Origin: Agaribacillus sp965228415
Lineage (GTDB): Bacteria > Bacteroidota > Bacteroidia > Cytophagales > Cyclobacteriaceae
Length of the DNA stretch: 64,000 bases
Assembly (NCBI GenBank): GCA_965228415.1
Contig: OZ245814.1
Span: 5,394,001 to 5,458,000 of the forward strand
Direction: 5' to 3'
Position 1 is the stretch's first letter, and every line of letters starts with the position of its first letter. The notes beneath the pieces were generated by a model, which saw only the letters and a list, made by a program, of their open reading frames with translations, was not told the DNA's origin and made no database searches. Made by a program: the position numbers and the translations under genes. This document shows, one piece after another, positions 7,879 to 16,776 of this stretch.

Positions 7879-9147
7879 TTAAAGGCCCTCATCCAGGTAA
7901 ACTTTCCCATTGTTAAAAACGCCAACCGATTTGCCTGTCAGCGTTTTTCCCAAAAACGGAGAATTCTTAGACTTGGAAAGGTTTGATTCCAGGGTATAAT
8001 CCCACTTTTTATCGGGATCAAATAATGTGAGGTCGGCCTGCGAACCAACTTTGATTTCCGGCACAGGCAAGCCTAGTATTTCCCTTGGCCTGGTAGTGAA
8101 GCCCTGGATTAGATCTTCAAGGGAAATATGCTGATAATGGTCTTTGATAACGGACATAAATGTTTGAAGTCCAATAATACCAAAGTCAGCCAAATCGAAC
8201 TCCAGGTTTTTACTTTCTTCATCTTGCGGACAATGGCCTGAAACGATAAGATCAATGGTACCGTCTTTTAACCCTTTGATCAGCGCCTTGATGTCGCCAC
8301 TTTCTCTGAACGGGGGGTTTACTTTGAAATTTGTATCATAGTTTTCCAGGGCCTCATCGCTAAAAGCTATCTGATGTGCTGCCACATCGCACGTCACAGC
8401 CAACCCTTTTTTCTTGGCTTTTCGAATAAGCTCTACAGAACCCGCCGTTGAAATATTGCTGAAGTGTATCCGCCCCCCGGCATAGTCCAGTAATCGCAGA
8501 TCGCGCTGTACCATTACCTCCTCGGCCAAACCCGGCATACCTTTCAAACCTAATAAGGTGCTTTGCGTGCCCTCATGCATACTTCCAAACATTGTTAACA
8601 TCCTGTCCTCTGCGCGATTGATAAGCAGGCCATCAAATTTTTGCAAATACTGAAGTGTTTTCAGTAGAATATCGGTATGCCATATGGGATTGAATCCATC
8701 TGTAAACCCAACAGCGCCGGCGTGGTGTAAATCAATCATTTCTGTCAGTTCCTTGCCTTCCGTATTTGCCGAAACTGCCCCCAGGGCATATAATTGAATT
8801 AACTCATTTTTGTTATTGGAGGTAATATAAGAAACTTCATTTTTGGACTGAATCGCCGGCTTCGTATTGGGTAAAACGGCTACGCCGGTAAATCCGCTTT
8901 TTTCGGCCAGGTTTCTTCCACTTTCCAAATTCTCCTTATGCTCGAAACCCGGGTCCGCAAAATGAGCCCCAACGTCAAACCATCCAATCGACAGCTTGAG
9001 CCCTTTGGCGTCGACCGCCTTTCTGGCCTTTACCTTTTGACTGGTAATGGCGGTAATCTCACCATTTTTAATATGAACATTTTTTCGTTTACCATGATAA
9101 GGTGACCGTTTGTCAAAAATCTCTACTGAATTGAGAACTATATCCAT
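7879..9147 (-). CDS. Dihydroorotase-like protein, probably catalytically inactive
   Basis: This 422-residue protein aligns over its full length with class I dihydroorotase (amidohydrolase superfamily), the enzyme that closes carbamoyl-aspartate to dihydroorotate in pyrimidine synthesis. Fold landmarks remain: GWFDVGAHFADPGFEHKE, VLPNTKP, MHEGTQS, LGLKGMPGLAEE and KVNPPFRE. The metal site does not. The DxHxH motif reads DVGAH (Gly60 for the first His), the His before AED is Arg178, the His expected before IST is Asn231, and the catalytic TDHAPH reads SGHCPQ (Gly304 for Asp). His62 and Asp150 remain. It resembles the non-catalytic PyrC-prime type and the divergent copies known in Bacteroidota. 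A true pyrC should exist elsewhere. It is co-transcribed with the BatA-like gene (1-bp gap). Confidence 0.83.
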   Translation of the reverse strand: MDIVLNSVEIFDKRSPYHGKRKNVHIKNGEITAITSQKVKARKAVDAKGLKLSIGWFDVGAHFADPGFEHKENLESGRNLAEKSGFTGVAVLPNTKPAIQSKNEVSYITSNNKNELIQLYALGAVSANTEGKELTEMIDLHHAGAVGFTDGFNPIWHTDILLKTLQYLQKFDGLLINRAEDRMLTMFGSMHEGTQSTLLGLKGMPGLAEEVMVQRDLRLLDYAGGRIHFSNISTAGSVELIRKAKKKGLAVTCDVAAHQIAFSDEALENYDTNFKVNPPFRESGDIKALIKGLKDGTIDLIVSGHCPQDEESKNLEFDLADFGIIGLQTFMSVIKDHYQHISLEDLIQGFTTRPREILGLPVPEIKVGSQADLTLFDPDKKWDYTLESNLSKSKNSPFLGKTLTGKSVGVFNNGKVYLDEGL

Positions 9148-11157
9148 TTATAGGTAGCGTATAATCAAAATTTCAGCCAATAAAGCTAATAATGAGACAA
9201 TCAGCATATATTTCCACAAGGGAACACCACTATGTAGCTCCCTTAGTGATCTTGTGAAGTCATTATTATCTTCTGCATTGTAAATGTCAACATTTTCGTT
9301 GTTTCCAACAATATCATTTAATTCTGAGCGGCTGTATTGAGCCATTATCGACTCTTCCGAATTATAGTTAAACGACAATATTTTCTTTAGCCCCTCATTA
9401 TTAAAAACGTCATAATAGCCAATCTTCATCGTATTTTTAGGAAGCTCCATAATGATATCTCTTCCCAAAATCCTCTGCGCAGGAATTAATTCCTGGTCGT
9501 CATTTTTTAATTTATATATGACATTTTTAGAAACCGTATCAACCCTTAAAGTAATGATTGGTTGGTTTAAGGAATAATATAGATCATCACTCAACACATT
9601 ACTCAATGACGCAATCCTGTACATCACCGGCACAAATATGGCATGTTGGTGAAAATTGGTAAAGGCTTCTTTCAAAGGGACAGAAAATAAAAATATGTTT
9701 TTATCTCCCACGACATTGGAAAGAAACGGTTCCCGGTTTTTCAGGCTCAGTATGGCCTCACCTGGCGCCAGGGTGCTAATTTTAACCGAACCCAGGGGCA
9801 TTTCGAAAATCTCATCGCTGTCGATAAACATATTTGCAAAGAATGGATTCGATAAATCCGGCGTTCGCAAAGCGGTTTTTGATAAATCGGTGGTAGTCAC
9901 CTTCTGCCTTACCGGCAGTATCCGGCTGTAGGTGTTAACATCGGTATCCTGGGCGGGAATAATAACGATCGTACCGTTCTTTGCCAGGAACTCTAATAGC
10001 GCCTCGCCCAGTGATGAGGAAATGGCTGTTATCTCATTTAATACAATTAGATCCGTATTGCCTATCGCATTGTAATCCAGGTTAGAAATTGGAAATGAAC
10101 TAAAATTAAAAAGCTTGTCATTGGCATAAACCTGCTCTACATTATTAGAGGCTTCGTCGGATCTTATCTCCAACACATCTACCCTGTCGTCAACGTTTAG
10201 CGTAAAGAAAAAGTCATTGTCAAACGTGACAGGGAATTCTTCAAACGTGACCTTACCCTTGTTGATCCGTTCTAAAGACTGATTAAGTTCAAAACTTTGA
10301 TCTATACTGCCATTAGCGGGTATCGCCAGTGTTGTATTAGCGACCTGACTGGCATTAATAAACAGTTTCACCGGCAGGTCCTCCACGTTTTTATTGCCGG
10401 CATTTTTAAAGGAAATTATCAGGTTATTCTTTTCGTTTTCCAATAAAAATGGATTAGACAGATAAATAGTGTCAATATAGACATTATTGGGGGCTTTATA
10501 CTCAAAAGGCACAAGATAACAATGGGCGCTGGTATCAAAATTTATATTCTGCCAGTTACCCACAGTTGATCTTTGAAAGTCCGAAAGCCAGAAGATGTCC
10601 TTTCTTTCCTGTGTATCATTCAAAAAATCCTGTAGCTGGCGATTATTTACTTCCTCCATGGTTCTGCTAATGCCTGAAAACGCTATTTCCGACAAAAGAT
10701 CCTTGATCTCATTTTTAGTTTTCAGCAGGTCGGCACCTGGTAGAAATTCATTGGTTAATAATTTAAACCGGGTGTTTTGGGGATAAATGTCAACCAGCTC
10801 ATCAATAAAACCAATTCCCTGGTCAAAAGAAGTTAAATCAGTGGCTACCTCATTGGACATACTGTAAGAATTATCCAGATAGATATACACCAAATCATTT
10901 TTCAATGACTCCTTGATCCCGGGAATAAAAGGCTGGGCAAAGGCCAGCACCAGAAATAAGATGAATAGCAGTCGCGCGGCCAGGGTAAGGTAATGCTTTA
11001 ATTTTCTTTTCGCGGTACTCACTTCCTTAATATGCTGCAAAAACAGGTTATTGGAAAATTTGATTTTCTTGGTCTTTCTAAAATTAAAAAGATGTACAAT
11101 GACTGGAATTGAAAGCGTTATTAATCCAAAGAGGAACTGAGGGTACAAAAAGTTCAT
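9148..11157 (-). CDS. BatA-domain membrane protein with degenerate VWA-like domain
   Basis: A 669-residue protein opening with the BatA N-terminal domain (PF07584, TIGR02226): FLYPQFLFGLITLSIPVIVHLFNFRK and a second helix LLFILFLVLAFAQPFIPG. A von Willebrand A-like domain follows, with DNSYSMS at about residue 94-100 in the position of the DxSxS metal site. A long extracytoplasmic beta-rich region and one C-terminal helix (MLIVSLLALLAEILIIRYL) complete it. BatA proteins belong to envelope-stress gene clusters in Bacteroidota, though the usual MoxR and DUF58 partners are not adjacent. It is the first gene of a minus-strand unit running down to the glycosyltransferases and is divergent from the HtrA-like protease, which fits an envelope-maintenance theme. 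Confidence 0.82.
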   Translation of the reverse strand: MNFLYPQFLFGLITLSIPVIVHLFNFRKTKKIKFSNNLFLQHIKEVSTAKRKLKHYLTLAARLLFILFLVLAFAQPFIPGIKESLKNDLVYIYLDNSYSMSNEVATDLTSFDQGIGFIDELVDIYPQNTRFKLLTNEFLPGADLLKTKNEIKDLLSEIAFSGISRTMEEVNNRQLQDFLNDTQERKDIFWLSDFQRSTVGNWQNINFDTSAHCYLVPFEYKAPNNVYIDTIYLSNPFLLENEKNNLIISFKNAGNKNVEDLPVKLFINASQVANTTLAIPANGSIDQSFELNQSLERINKGKVTFEEFPVTFDNDFFFTLNVDDRVDVLEIRSDEASNNVEQVYANDKLFNFSSFPISNLDYNAIGNTDLIVLNEITAISSSLGEALLEFLAKNGTIVIIPAQDTDVNTYSRILPVRQKVTTTDLSKTALRTPDLSNPFFANMFIDSDEIFEMPLGSVKISTLAPGEAILSLKNREPFLSNVVGDKNIFLFSVPLKEAFTNFHQHAIFVPVMYRIASLSNVLSDDLYYSLNQPIITLRVDTVSKNVIYKLKNDDQELIPAQRILGRDIIMELPKNTMKIGYYDVFNNEGLKKILSFNYNSEESIMAQYSRSELNDIVGNNENVDIYNAEDNNDFTRSLRELHSGVPLWKYMLIVSLLALLAEILIIRYL

Positions 11158-11228
11158 TAGATGTAAAAGTACAAAACTCTGACAATACCAAAAACTAATT
11201 TAAAAGTAATATACTGATGCTATGAAAT

Positions 11229-11242
11229 ATCTCACGTGAGAT
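11229..11242. promoter_or_regulatory. 14-bp perfect palindrome between divergent genes
   Basis: The sequence atctcacgtgagat is its own reverse complement. It lies in the 216-bp space between the divergent batA-like and htrA-like genes, about 72 bp before the batA-like start and 132 bp before the htrA-like start. A perfect dyad in a shared promoter region suggests a regulator binding site, but no second copy was found in the window. Confidence 0.4.
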
Positions 11243-11286
11243 CTAAAACCTCCGTTAAATATTGTTAAATTGCTTTAAAAGGCATT

Positions 11287-11314
11287 TTTGGATTAAACAG
11301 TTGAATTATATTTA
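11287..11314 (+). promoter_or_regulatory. Putative Bacteroidota-type promoter of the HtrA-like gene
   Basis: TTTG at 11287-11290 and TATATTTA at 11307-11314 match the -33 (TTTG) and -7 (TAnnTTTG, 7 of 8) consensus of the Bacteroidota primary sigma factor, with a 16-bp spacer. They lie about 60 bp before the chosen start codon at 11374. Confidence 0.35.
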
Positions 11315-11373
11315 CGTTAATAAAATTGTGCAAACACACAATTTTTGGAGTTAATTATGCAAATATTAATAAT

Positions 11374-12834
11374 ATGGGAAAAAGACAATTTATTTTAGGA
11401 ATATTATTAGCCTCTTTGCTAGGTGGGGTTATCGCTTTAGGCGGATATCAAATTTTTGCGGAGAAAGAAGAACCGGCTTTTGAAAGTTTTGAAGAAAGGC
11501 AAAAGGTAGTACTCTCCAGATTCGAAGAGGGGAATGCGCCCAAGGTCGTAGTGCCGGAAGGTCTGAACTTTGTAAATGCGGCTAAAATTGTAACTCCCGG
11601 GGTAGTTCATATTAAATCGACTTATGATGAAAGTGAAGGTTATGCTTCCAAGAATCCAATCTATGACTACTTTGGGTTTGGGAATCCGAATGGCAGGAAG
11701 TCAAGAGCTACCGGTTCGGGCGTGATTATATCGGATGATGGTTACATTGTGACTAACAATCACGTCATCGAAAATGCCAGTGAGGTAAACGTAACCCTTA
11801 ACAGCAATGAAAAATATGAAGCCGAGGTAATTGGCACCGACCCAACTACCGATTTGGCGCTGATTAAGATCAAAGGGCGGAATTTGCCTTTTGTAAAGTT
11901 TGGTAATTCTGATGAGCTGGAGATAGGCGAATGGGTATTAGCAGTAGGTAATCCTTTTGATCTGACCTCAACCGTGACTGCGGGAATTGTTAGTGCCAAA
12001 GGAAGGAATATCAATATTTTAAGAGACAGCAATAACCGGCAGATTGAATCATTCATCCAGACGGATGCGGTGGTTAACCCCGGCAATAGTGGGGGCGCTT
12101 TGGTGGACCTGAACGGTCAGTTAGTCGGTATCAATACTGCTATTGCTTCTCCCACAGGTTCTTATACCGGTTACTCTTTTGCTGTACCGGTATCCCTTGT
12201 GAAAAAGGTAATGAATGATTTAAAAGAGTTTGGGGCGGTGCAAAGAGCGGTGCTGGGCATTTCCATTGCAGAGTTAGATGATCCAAGGATCGAAGATGAA
12301 GTTGATGAATTGAAAGGTATATACATTCTTAATGTAAGTCCGGGTAGCGGAGCAGATGATGCAGGCCTTGAAGAAGGTGATATTATTTTAAAAATCAATG
12401 ATGAGTTCGTAGACTCCGTACCTGAATTACAAGAAAACGTGGCACAAAATCGCCCTGGTACGAAAATAGATGTTACCTACACTCGAAAAGGAAGGATCAA
12501 TACCGTCACCGCCACACTAAAAAATGTTGAAAACAGTTTCGCCATTGTCAAAAAAGAACAACCTCTGAAAATAGATGGCGCCGTATTTGCCAACGCGAGC
12601 GAGCAGGATAAATTGCGGCTAGGTATCAATGTGGGTGTTCAGGTGAAAATGCTTAATGATGGAAAGTGGGAAAAGGCCGGTATCAAAAAAGGATTTATCA
12701 TCACCAAGGTTGATAAAGAAAGCATTGACAACTTATCTGAGTTCAAAACAATTCTTAAAGAAAAAGAAGGCAGCATTACGGTATTAGGTATTTACCCTGA
12801 CGGTACCAAAGATTACTATACTGTCAAGTGGTAA
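11374..12834 (+). CDS. HtrA/Deg-type periplasmic serine protease
   Basis: A Do-like trypsin-family protease of 486 residues if started at the ATG of MGKRQFILG (11374). That start puts the hydrophobic export signal (ILGILLASLLGGVIALGG) at the very N-terminus; the longer frame adds 16 unlikely residues. The catalytic triad is visible: His in TNNHVIENA (about 130), Asp in PTTDLALIKI (about 160) and Ser in NPGNSGGALV (about 239). Two PDZ domains follow; the first spans roughly 280-370 (GIYILNVSPGSGADDAGLEEGD). The protein degrades or refolds damaged envelope proteins in the periplasm. A strong terminator lies 18 bp after the stop, so the gene is probably monocistronic. Confidence 0.93.
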   Translation: MGKRQFILGILLASLLGGVIALGGYQIFAEKEEPAFESFEERQKVVLSRFEEGNAPKVVVPEGLNFVNAAKIVTPGVVHIKSTYDESEGYASKNPIYDYFGFGNPNGRKSRATGSGVIISDDGYIVTNNHVIENASEVNVTLNSNEKYEAEVIGTDPTTDLALIKIKGRNLPFVKFGNSDELEIGEWVLAVGNPFDLTSTVTAGIVSAKGRNINILRDSNNRQIESFIQTDAVVNPGNSGGALVDLNGQLVGINTAIASPTGSYTGYSFAVPVSLVKKVMNDLKEFGAVQRAVLGISIAELDDPRIEDEVDELKGIYILNVSPGSGADDAGLEEGDIILKINDEFVDSVPELQENVAQNRPGTKIDVTYTRKGRINTVTATLKNVENSFAIVKKEQPLKIDGAVFANASEQDKLRLGINVGVQVKMLNDGKWEKAGIKKGFIITKVDKESIDNLSEFKTILKEKEGSITVLGIYPDGTKDYYTVKW

Positions 12835-12851
12835 CTAACAGCGGATCACAG

Positions 12852-12883
12852 AAAACCCCGGCTATAAATGTCGGGGTTTTTTT
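12852..12883 (+). terminator. Rho-independent terminator of the HtrA-like gene
   Basis: AAAACCCCG (12852-12860) pairs perfectly with CGGGGTTTT (12872-12880) around an 11-nt loop. The right arm continues into a run of T (12877-12883). Confidence 0.85.
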
Positions 12884-12974
12884 ATGATTATTTTTTAATA
12901 ATTGTTTCAAAACTCATACTATAGACTAAATACTTTTATAGTTTTGTGGGAATTCAGATAAACAACAATAAACA

Positions 12975-14522
12975 ATGTCAGAAGATAAATTTGGAGTTAA
13001 AAAAGCGCTGACCGAATTAGGAATCCTCAATATGAATAATGGCGCTTCTACAGGCGCCAACTGGATAAAAACCGGCGGCCAGGAAATCTCCTCCTATTCC
13101 CCGGTTGACGGGCAATTAATTGCAAAAGTAAATTCGGCCACCAATTCAGATTATCACAAAATTATAGAGGAGGCACAGGTGGCATTTCGTTATTGGCGCA
13201 CGGTTCCCGCTCCTAAGAGAGGAGAAATAGTAAGACAAATCGGGGATGGCTTACGCGCAAATAAAGAAAATCTGGGCAAGCTGGTATCCTATGAAATGGG
13301 CAAATCCTATCAGGAGGGATTAGGTGAGGTGCAGGAAATGATTGATATATGCGATTTTGCCGTAGGTCTGTCACGTCAGTTGTATGGATTAACCATGCAT
13401 TCCGAGCGTCCGTCGCACCGGATGTATGAGCAATATCACCCCTTAGGCGTCGTAGGCATCATTTCTGCTTTTAATTTTCCTGTGGCAGTTTGGTCATGGA
13501 ATGCCATGTTAGCCTGGGTTTGTGGAGATGTTTGCCTCTGGAAACCTTCGGAGAAGACGCCCATATCTGCCATAGCCTGTCAACATATCGTACAAAAAAT
13601 ATTTACACAAAATAATATCCCTGAAGGGGTTTCTAATCTGATCATTGGTGATTATACCATTGGTGAGTTGTTGGCAAATGACCAGAGAATTCCATTGGTA
13701 TCAGCTACCGGCTCTACCCGAATGGGAAAAGCAGTGGGCCAGGCTGTTGGAGCCAGATTGGGACGGGCATTGCTCGAATTGGGAGGAAACAATGCGGTTA
13801 TCATTGGTAAGAATGCTGATTTGGAAATATCGATCCGGGGGGCTTTATTCGGAGCGGTGGGCACTGCCGGACAAAGATGTACTACCACAAGGAGATTGAT
13901 TATTCATGAAAGTGTTTATGAAGAGGTCAAAGAAAAGCTTGCTGCGGCCTATGGTCAGTTAAAAATTGGCAATCCCCTGGATGAAAATTACCACGTGGGG
14001 CCACTTATCGATACGCAGGCTGTAAAACAATACCTGCATGCTTTAGATAAAATAAATGAGGAAGGCGGAAAGGCGGTAGTAGCCGGGGAGGTACTTAATG
14101 GTTCGGAATACAGCTCAGGTTGTTATGTGAAACCAGCCATATATGAAGTGGAAAGTCATTTTGAAATTGTGCAACATGAGACCTTTGCTCCAATACTTTA
14201 TCTAATGAAATTTAAAGATATTGAAGAGGCTGTGGCTATCCAAAACAATGTGCCGCAAGGGTTGTCTTCGGCTATCATGACCAACGATGTGAGAGAGTCG
14301 GAATTGTTTTTGTCAAGTGCAGGATCCGATTGTGGCATTGCCAATGTCAATATTGGTACTTCGGGAGCAGAAATCGGCGGTGCATTTGGTGGTGAAAAAG
14401 AAACCGGAGGTGGCAGAGAATCCGGCTCGGATGCCTGGAAGGCCTACATGAGAAGACAAACAAACACAATCAATTATGGACGGGAACTACCCCTGGCCCA
14501 GGGTATTAAATTTGACATTTGA
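12975..14522 (+). CDS. Aldehyde dehydrogenase, ALDH7 type (aminoadipate semialdehyde dehydrogenase-like)
   Basis: A 515-residue NAD(P)-dependent aldehyde dehydrogenase. The N-terminus (ALTELGI, then YSPVDGQLIAKV) and the segments EQYHPLGVVGIISAFNFP, LVSATGSTRMG, ELGGNNAVI and GTAGQRCTTTRR are those of the ALDH7 (antiquitin) group, whose members oxidise alpha-aminoadipic semialdehyde or piperideine-6-carboxylate in lysine catabolism. Catalytic Cys302 and the general base Glu268 are present. The C-terminal GGAFGGEKETGGGRESGSD segment is also typical. It stands alone between two terminator-bounded genes, so the substrate is inferred only from subfamily similarity. Confidence 0.88.
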   Translation: MSEDKFGVKKALTELGILNMNNGASTGANWIKTGGQEISSYSPVDGQLIAKVNSATNSDYHKIIEEAQVAFRYWRTVPAPKRGEIVRQIGDGLRANKENLGKLVSYEMGKSYQEGLGEVQEMIDICDFAVGLSRQLYGLTMHSERPSHRMYEQYHPLGVVGIISAFNFPVAVWSWNAMLAWVCGDVCLWKPSEKTPISAIACQHIVQKIFTQNNIPEGVSNLIIGDYTIGELLANDQRIPLVSATGSTRMGKAVGQAVGARLGRALLELGGNNAVIIGKNADLEISIRGALFGAVGTAGQRCTTTRRLIIHESVYEEVKEKLAAAYGQLKIGNPLDENYHVGPLIDTQAVKQYLHALDKINEEGGKAVVAGEVLNGSEYSSGCYVKPAIYEVESHFEIVQHETFAPILYLMKFKDIEEAVAIQNNVPQGLSSAIMTNDVRESELFLSSAGSDCGIANVNIGTSGAEIGGAFGGEKETGGGRESGSDAWKAYMRRQTNTINYGRELPLAQGIKFDI

Positions 14523-14652
14523 TTAGAATAAAATGGCAATACAATAAATTAAGGGATTTTTTTGAGGAAATTGTATAAATCACTTATATTGCTTCATATT
14601 TTTTATTTTCTATTGATAATTATATCTTTAATACGCGATAAAGCACACAAAA

Positions 14653-15072
14653 ATGGCGGATAAAAACAGCGAAAAATACCATGCAGTCATGTTGATTGAC
14701 GACAATGAGATAGACAATCTCATTAACCAAAAAATGATAGAGGCATCAAACATCACAAATAACATTTTTACACACACCGGCGCCAGGAGCGCTATCGAGT
14801 TTTTGAAAAATATTGAGAAATTGGAAGGAATATCTGAAAATGCTTTACCGGATATTATATTCCTCGACATCGATATGCCATTAATGGATGGGTTTCAGTT
14901 TTTGGATGAGTTCGAAAAACTAAATGATAAAACAAGGGACAAGTGTAATATTGTAATGCTGACATCCTCCATCAATCCGCAAGACCTCAACAAATCCAAA
15001 AAATACAAGTCTGTTAAAAAGTACATTAACAAACCACTTACCCAGGAAAATTTACTGAAATTGGAAGTATAA
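14653..15072 (+). CDS. Single-domain response regulator (CheY-like)
   Basis: A 139-residue receiver domain with no output domain. It has the acidic pair in LIDDNEIDN (residues 15-21), the phosphoacceptor Asp72 in FLDIDMPLMDG, the Thr/Ser in VMLTSS and the conserved Lys in INKPLT near residue 127. Such stand-alone receivers with the LIDDNEIDNLINQKMIE start are common in Bacteroidota and act in phosphorelays or by protein-protein contact. No histidine kinase is adjacent. The gene ends at a perfect palindrome shared with the convergent gene. Confidence 0.9.
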   Translation: MADKNSEKYHAVMLIDDNEIDNLINQKMIEASNITNNIFTHTGARSAIEFLKNIEKLEGISENALPDIIFLDIDMPLMDGFQFLDEFEKLNDKTRDKCNIVMLTSSINPQDLNKSKKYKSVKKYINKPLTQENLLKLEV

Positions 15073-15075
15073 AAA

Positions 15076-15105
15076 AATAAGTTGAGCTAATTAGCTCAAC
15101 TTATT
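15076..15105. terminator. Bidirectional terminator, 30-bp perfect palindrome
   Basis: Bases 15076-15090 are the exact reverse complement of 15091-15105 (arms AATAAGTTGAGCTAA). It lies 3 bp after the response regulator stop and contains the stop codon of the convergent gene (TTA at 15091-15093). A-rich and T-rich tracts flank it, so it can terminate transcription from both sides. Confidence 0.75.
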
Positions 15106-16530
15106 AATAAATTTCTCATCAAGCTTGACATACAAGGTGGGCGCAAAGTAGTTTACATTTACATTCTTCATCTTTTCCACCAAAGCTCTAATCTTATCTG
15201 ATTTATTTTTCTTCACATCATTGATCGATGTTTTCAGAATTTTGGTAAAGATCAAAATGTGCTCACAATTATCCTTGCCAAGCAACCTGATTTGCCGCTG
15301 AATACTATTAATTAACTGATTGAACAAATCATAGTCATTCATCAAGCAGTACTGAAGGGCTAAAATTACTTTTACCTCCAGTTGTGCATAAGGGAAATTT
15401 TTCAGACTGATTTCATTCAGCAAATTATTAATCCATCTTGCTGCCTCATCGGGTTTATCGGAATAGTAGCACGACATGGCCCTGTAGGTCACATACGTCA
15501 CATACTTTGGAATATCATTTTTGTCGCATTCAAAATCCTGGAATAACAGCTCATTTTCCTCGTACATTTCCACTTCATTACCCAGGCGATTATGACGCTT
15601 GATTTTGGTTAGCAAAAATTGCGGTGGATAGGAGAATAAACTGTAGTTGGACATCAGGTTGCCGGCCGCTTCATTTACCTCTTCAAAAAAGTTTTCGGCC
15701 TTTCGGTATACCTTATAGTGATTGTAGTATTCCAGTTTAAGAAATTCATATACTAATTTAAGGTGATAATAAATTGAGTCGAGATGGTAAGAGTTAAATA
15801 TCTTTTCAATATTATCGAGAATATCTTCAATCGGTTCCAGATCGTCATCGATCGACTCATCTACCTCCACAAACATCCTGTGAAAAATGTTCATACAGCT
15901 TTGGTACACATACAGCCGGTGAGAGTCATAAAGCCCGCAAACATTTGACATTTCTCTATTCAACAATGTTAACTCAAGCTTGTCATTCTCCGAGCCGGAA
16001 AGTGTATAATGACCATATTTTTTGAAATACTCTGCCAATAAATCTTCCGCTTTGTCCACCGCCAACATATAGGCAACATGCTGGTTATATAATTGAGAAT
16101 AATTGAAATGATCCGGAGAATTTATATGCAGCTTTTTCAAGGACTTGTAAACCACAGTCAGCTCATTGGACAAGTCATAGTCAAGCAATTCTTTTTCCAG
16201 CTTCTTCAGAGTGGCAATAGCAATGGCTTTTTTCTTGGTGAATAAAATCTCATTAATATTGGCAACTTTCTTCAGGATATCAGTACGTGGATTCTCCATC
16301 TGCTGCAACAAGTACTCCTCAATTTTCTGATTAAGCCTGGATCTTAGCGTGTAGTACGCGTTGGTATTTACTTCCAACTCGTCCATTACCTTGTTATCAG
16401 ACATTTGCTTTTCGCGCATCGATTTGAGCAAATAAGCTGACTTTTCAGCATTGCTTTCAATCAACTGGCTATGGATCGCCTCGTAGTCTGGCTCAGATAA
16501 TTGCTTTATAATATTTTTTAGTTTAGCCAT
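15091..16530 (-). CDS. Uncharacterised helical-repeat protein
   Basis: A 479-residue soluble protein with no signal peptide or membrane segment. I do not recognise a named family. The sequence is almost entirely predicted helix, rich in Leu, Lys, Glu, Asn and Tyr, with repeated patterns of paired helices (LLAEYFKKYGHYTL, YHLKLVYEFLKLEYYNHYKVYRKAENFFEE, ALQYCLMNDYDLFNQLINSIQRQI) that suggest a TPR-like solenoid. The N-terminal 90 residues (LSEPDYEAIHSQLIESNAEKS, then NAYYTLRSRLNQKIEEYLL) look like a separate helical domain. It converges on the response regulator and shares a terminator with it. A scaffold or regulatory role is possible, but that is inference. Confidence 0.7.
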   Translation of the reverse strand: MAKLKNIIKQLSEPDYEAIHSQLIESNAEKSAYLLKSMREKQMSDNKVMDELEVNTNAYYTLRSRLNQKIEEYLLQQMENPRTDILKKVANINEILFTKKKAIAIATLKKLEKELLDYDLSNELTVVYKSLKKLHINSPDHFNYSQLYNQHVAYMLAVDKAEDLLAEYFKKYGHYTLSGSENDKLELTLLNREMSNVCGLYDSHRLYVYQSCMNIFHRMFVEVDESIDDDLEPIEDILDNIEKIFNSYHLDSIYYHLKLVYEFLKLEYYNHYKVYRKAENFFEEVNEAAGNLMSNYSLFSYPPQFLLTKIKRHNRLGNEVEMYEENELLFQDFECDKNDIPKYVTYVTYRAMSCYYSDKPDEAARWINNLLNEISLKNFPYAQLEVKVILALQYCLMNDYDLFNQLINSIQRQIRLLGKDNCEHILIFTKILKTSINDVKKNKSDKIRALVEKMKNVNVNYFAPTLYVKLDEKFINKLS

Positions 16531-16776
16531 ACAAGCTTCTCAATTTAAATTAGTTAGTGACTTTTAAATTTTGTTAAATCTAAGAAAAATATTACATCTA
16601 AAAAACTTGATTATTTATAGAACATATTAAATTATTTTAATAAATAATCGGTTTTATGCCTATTTCTCTAAAAAAAACGCGTGCTAATACTTCTAAAAGT
16701 GGGTAGTGCGCGGATTGTTACTTATCAAAATATACCTGATAACTTTAATAATAGCAGTTTAATTATTTTAATTTTC

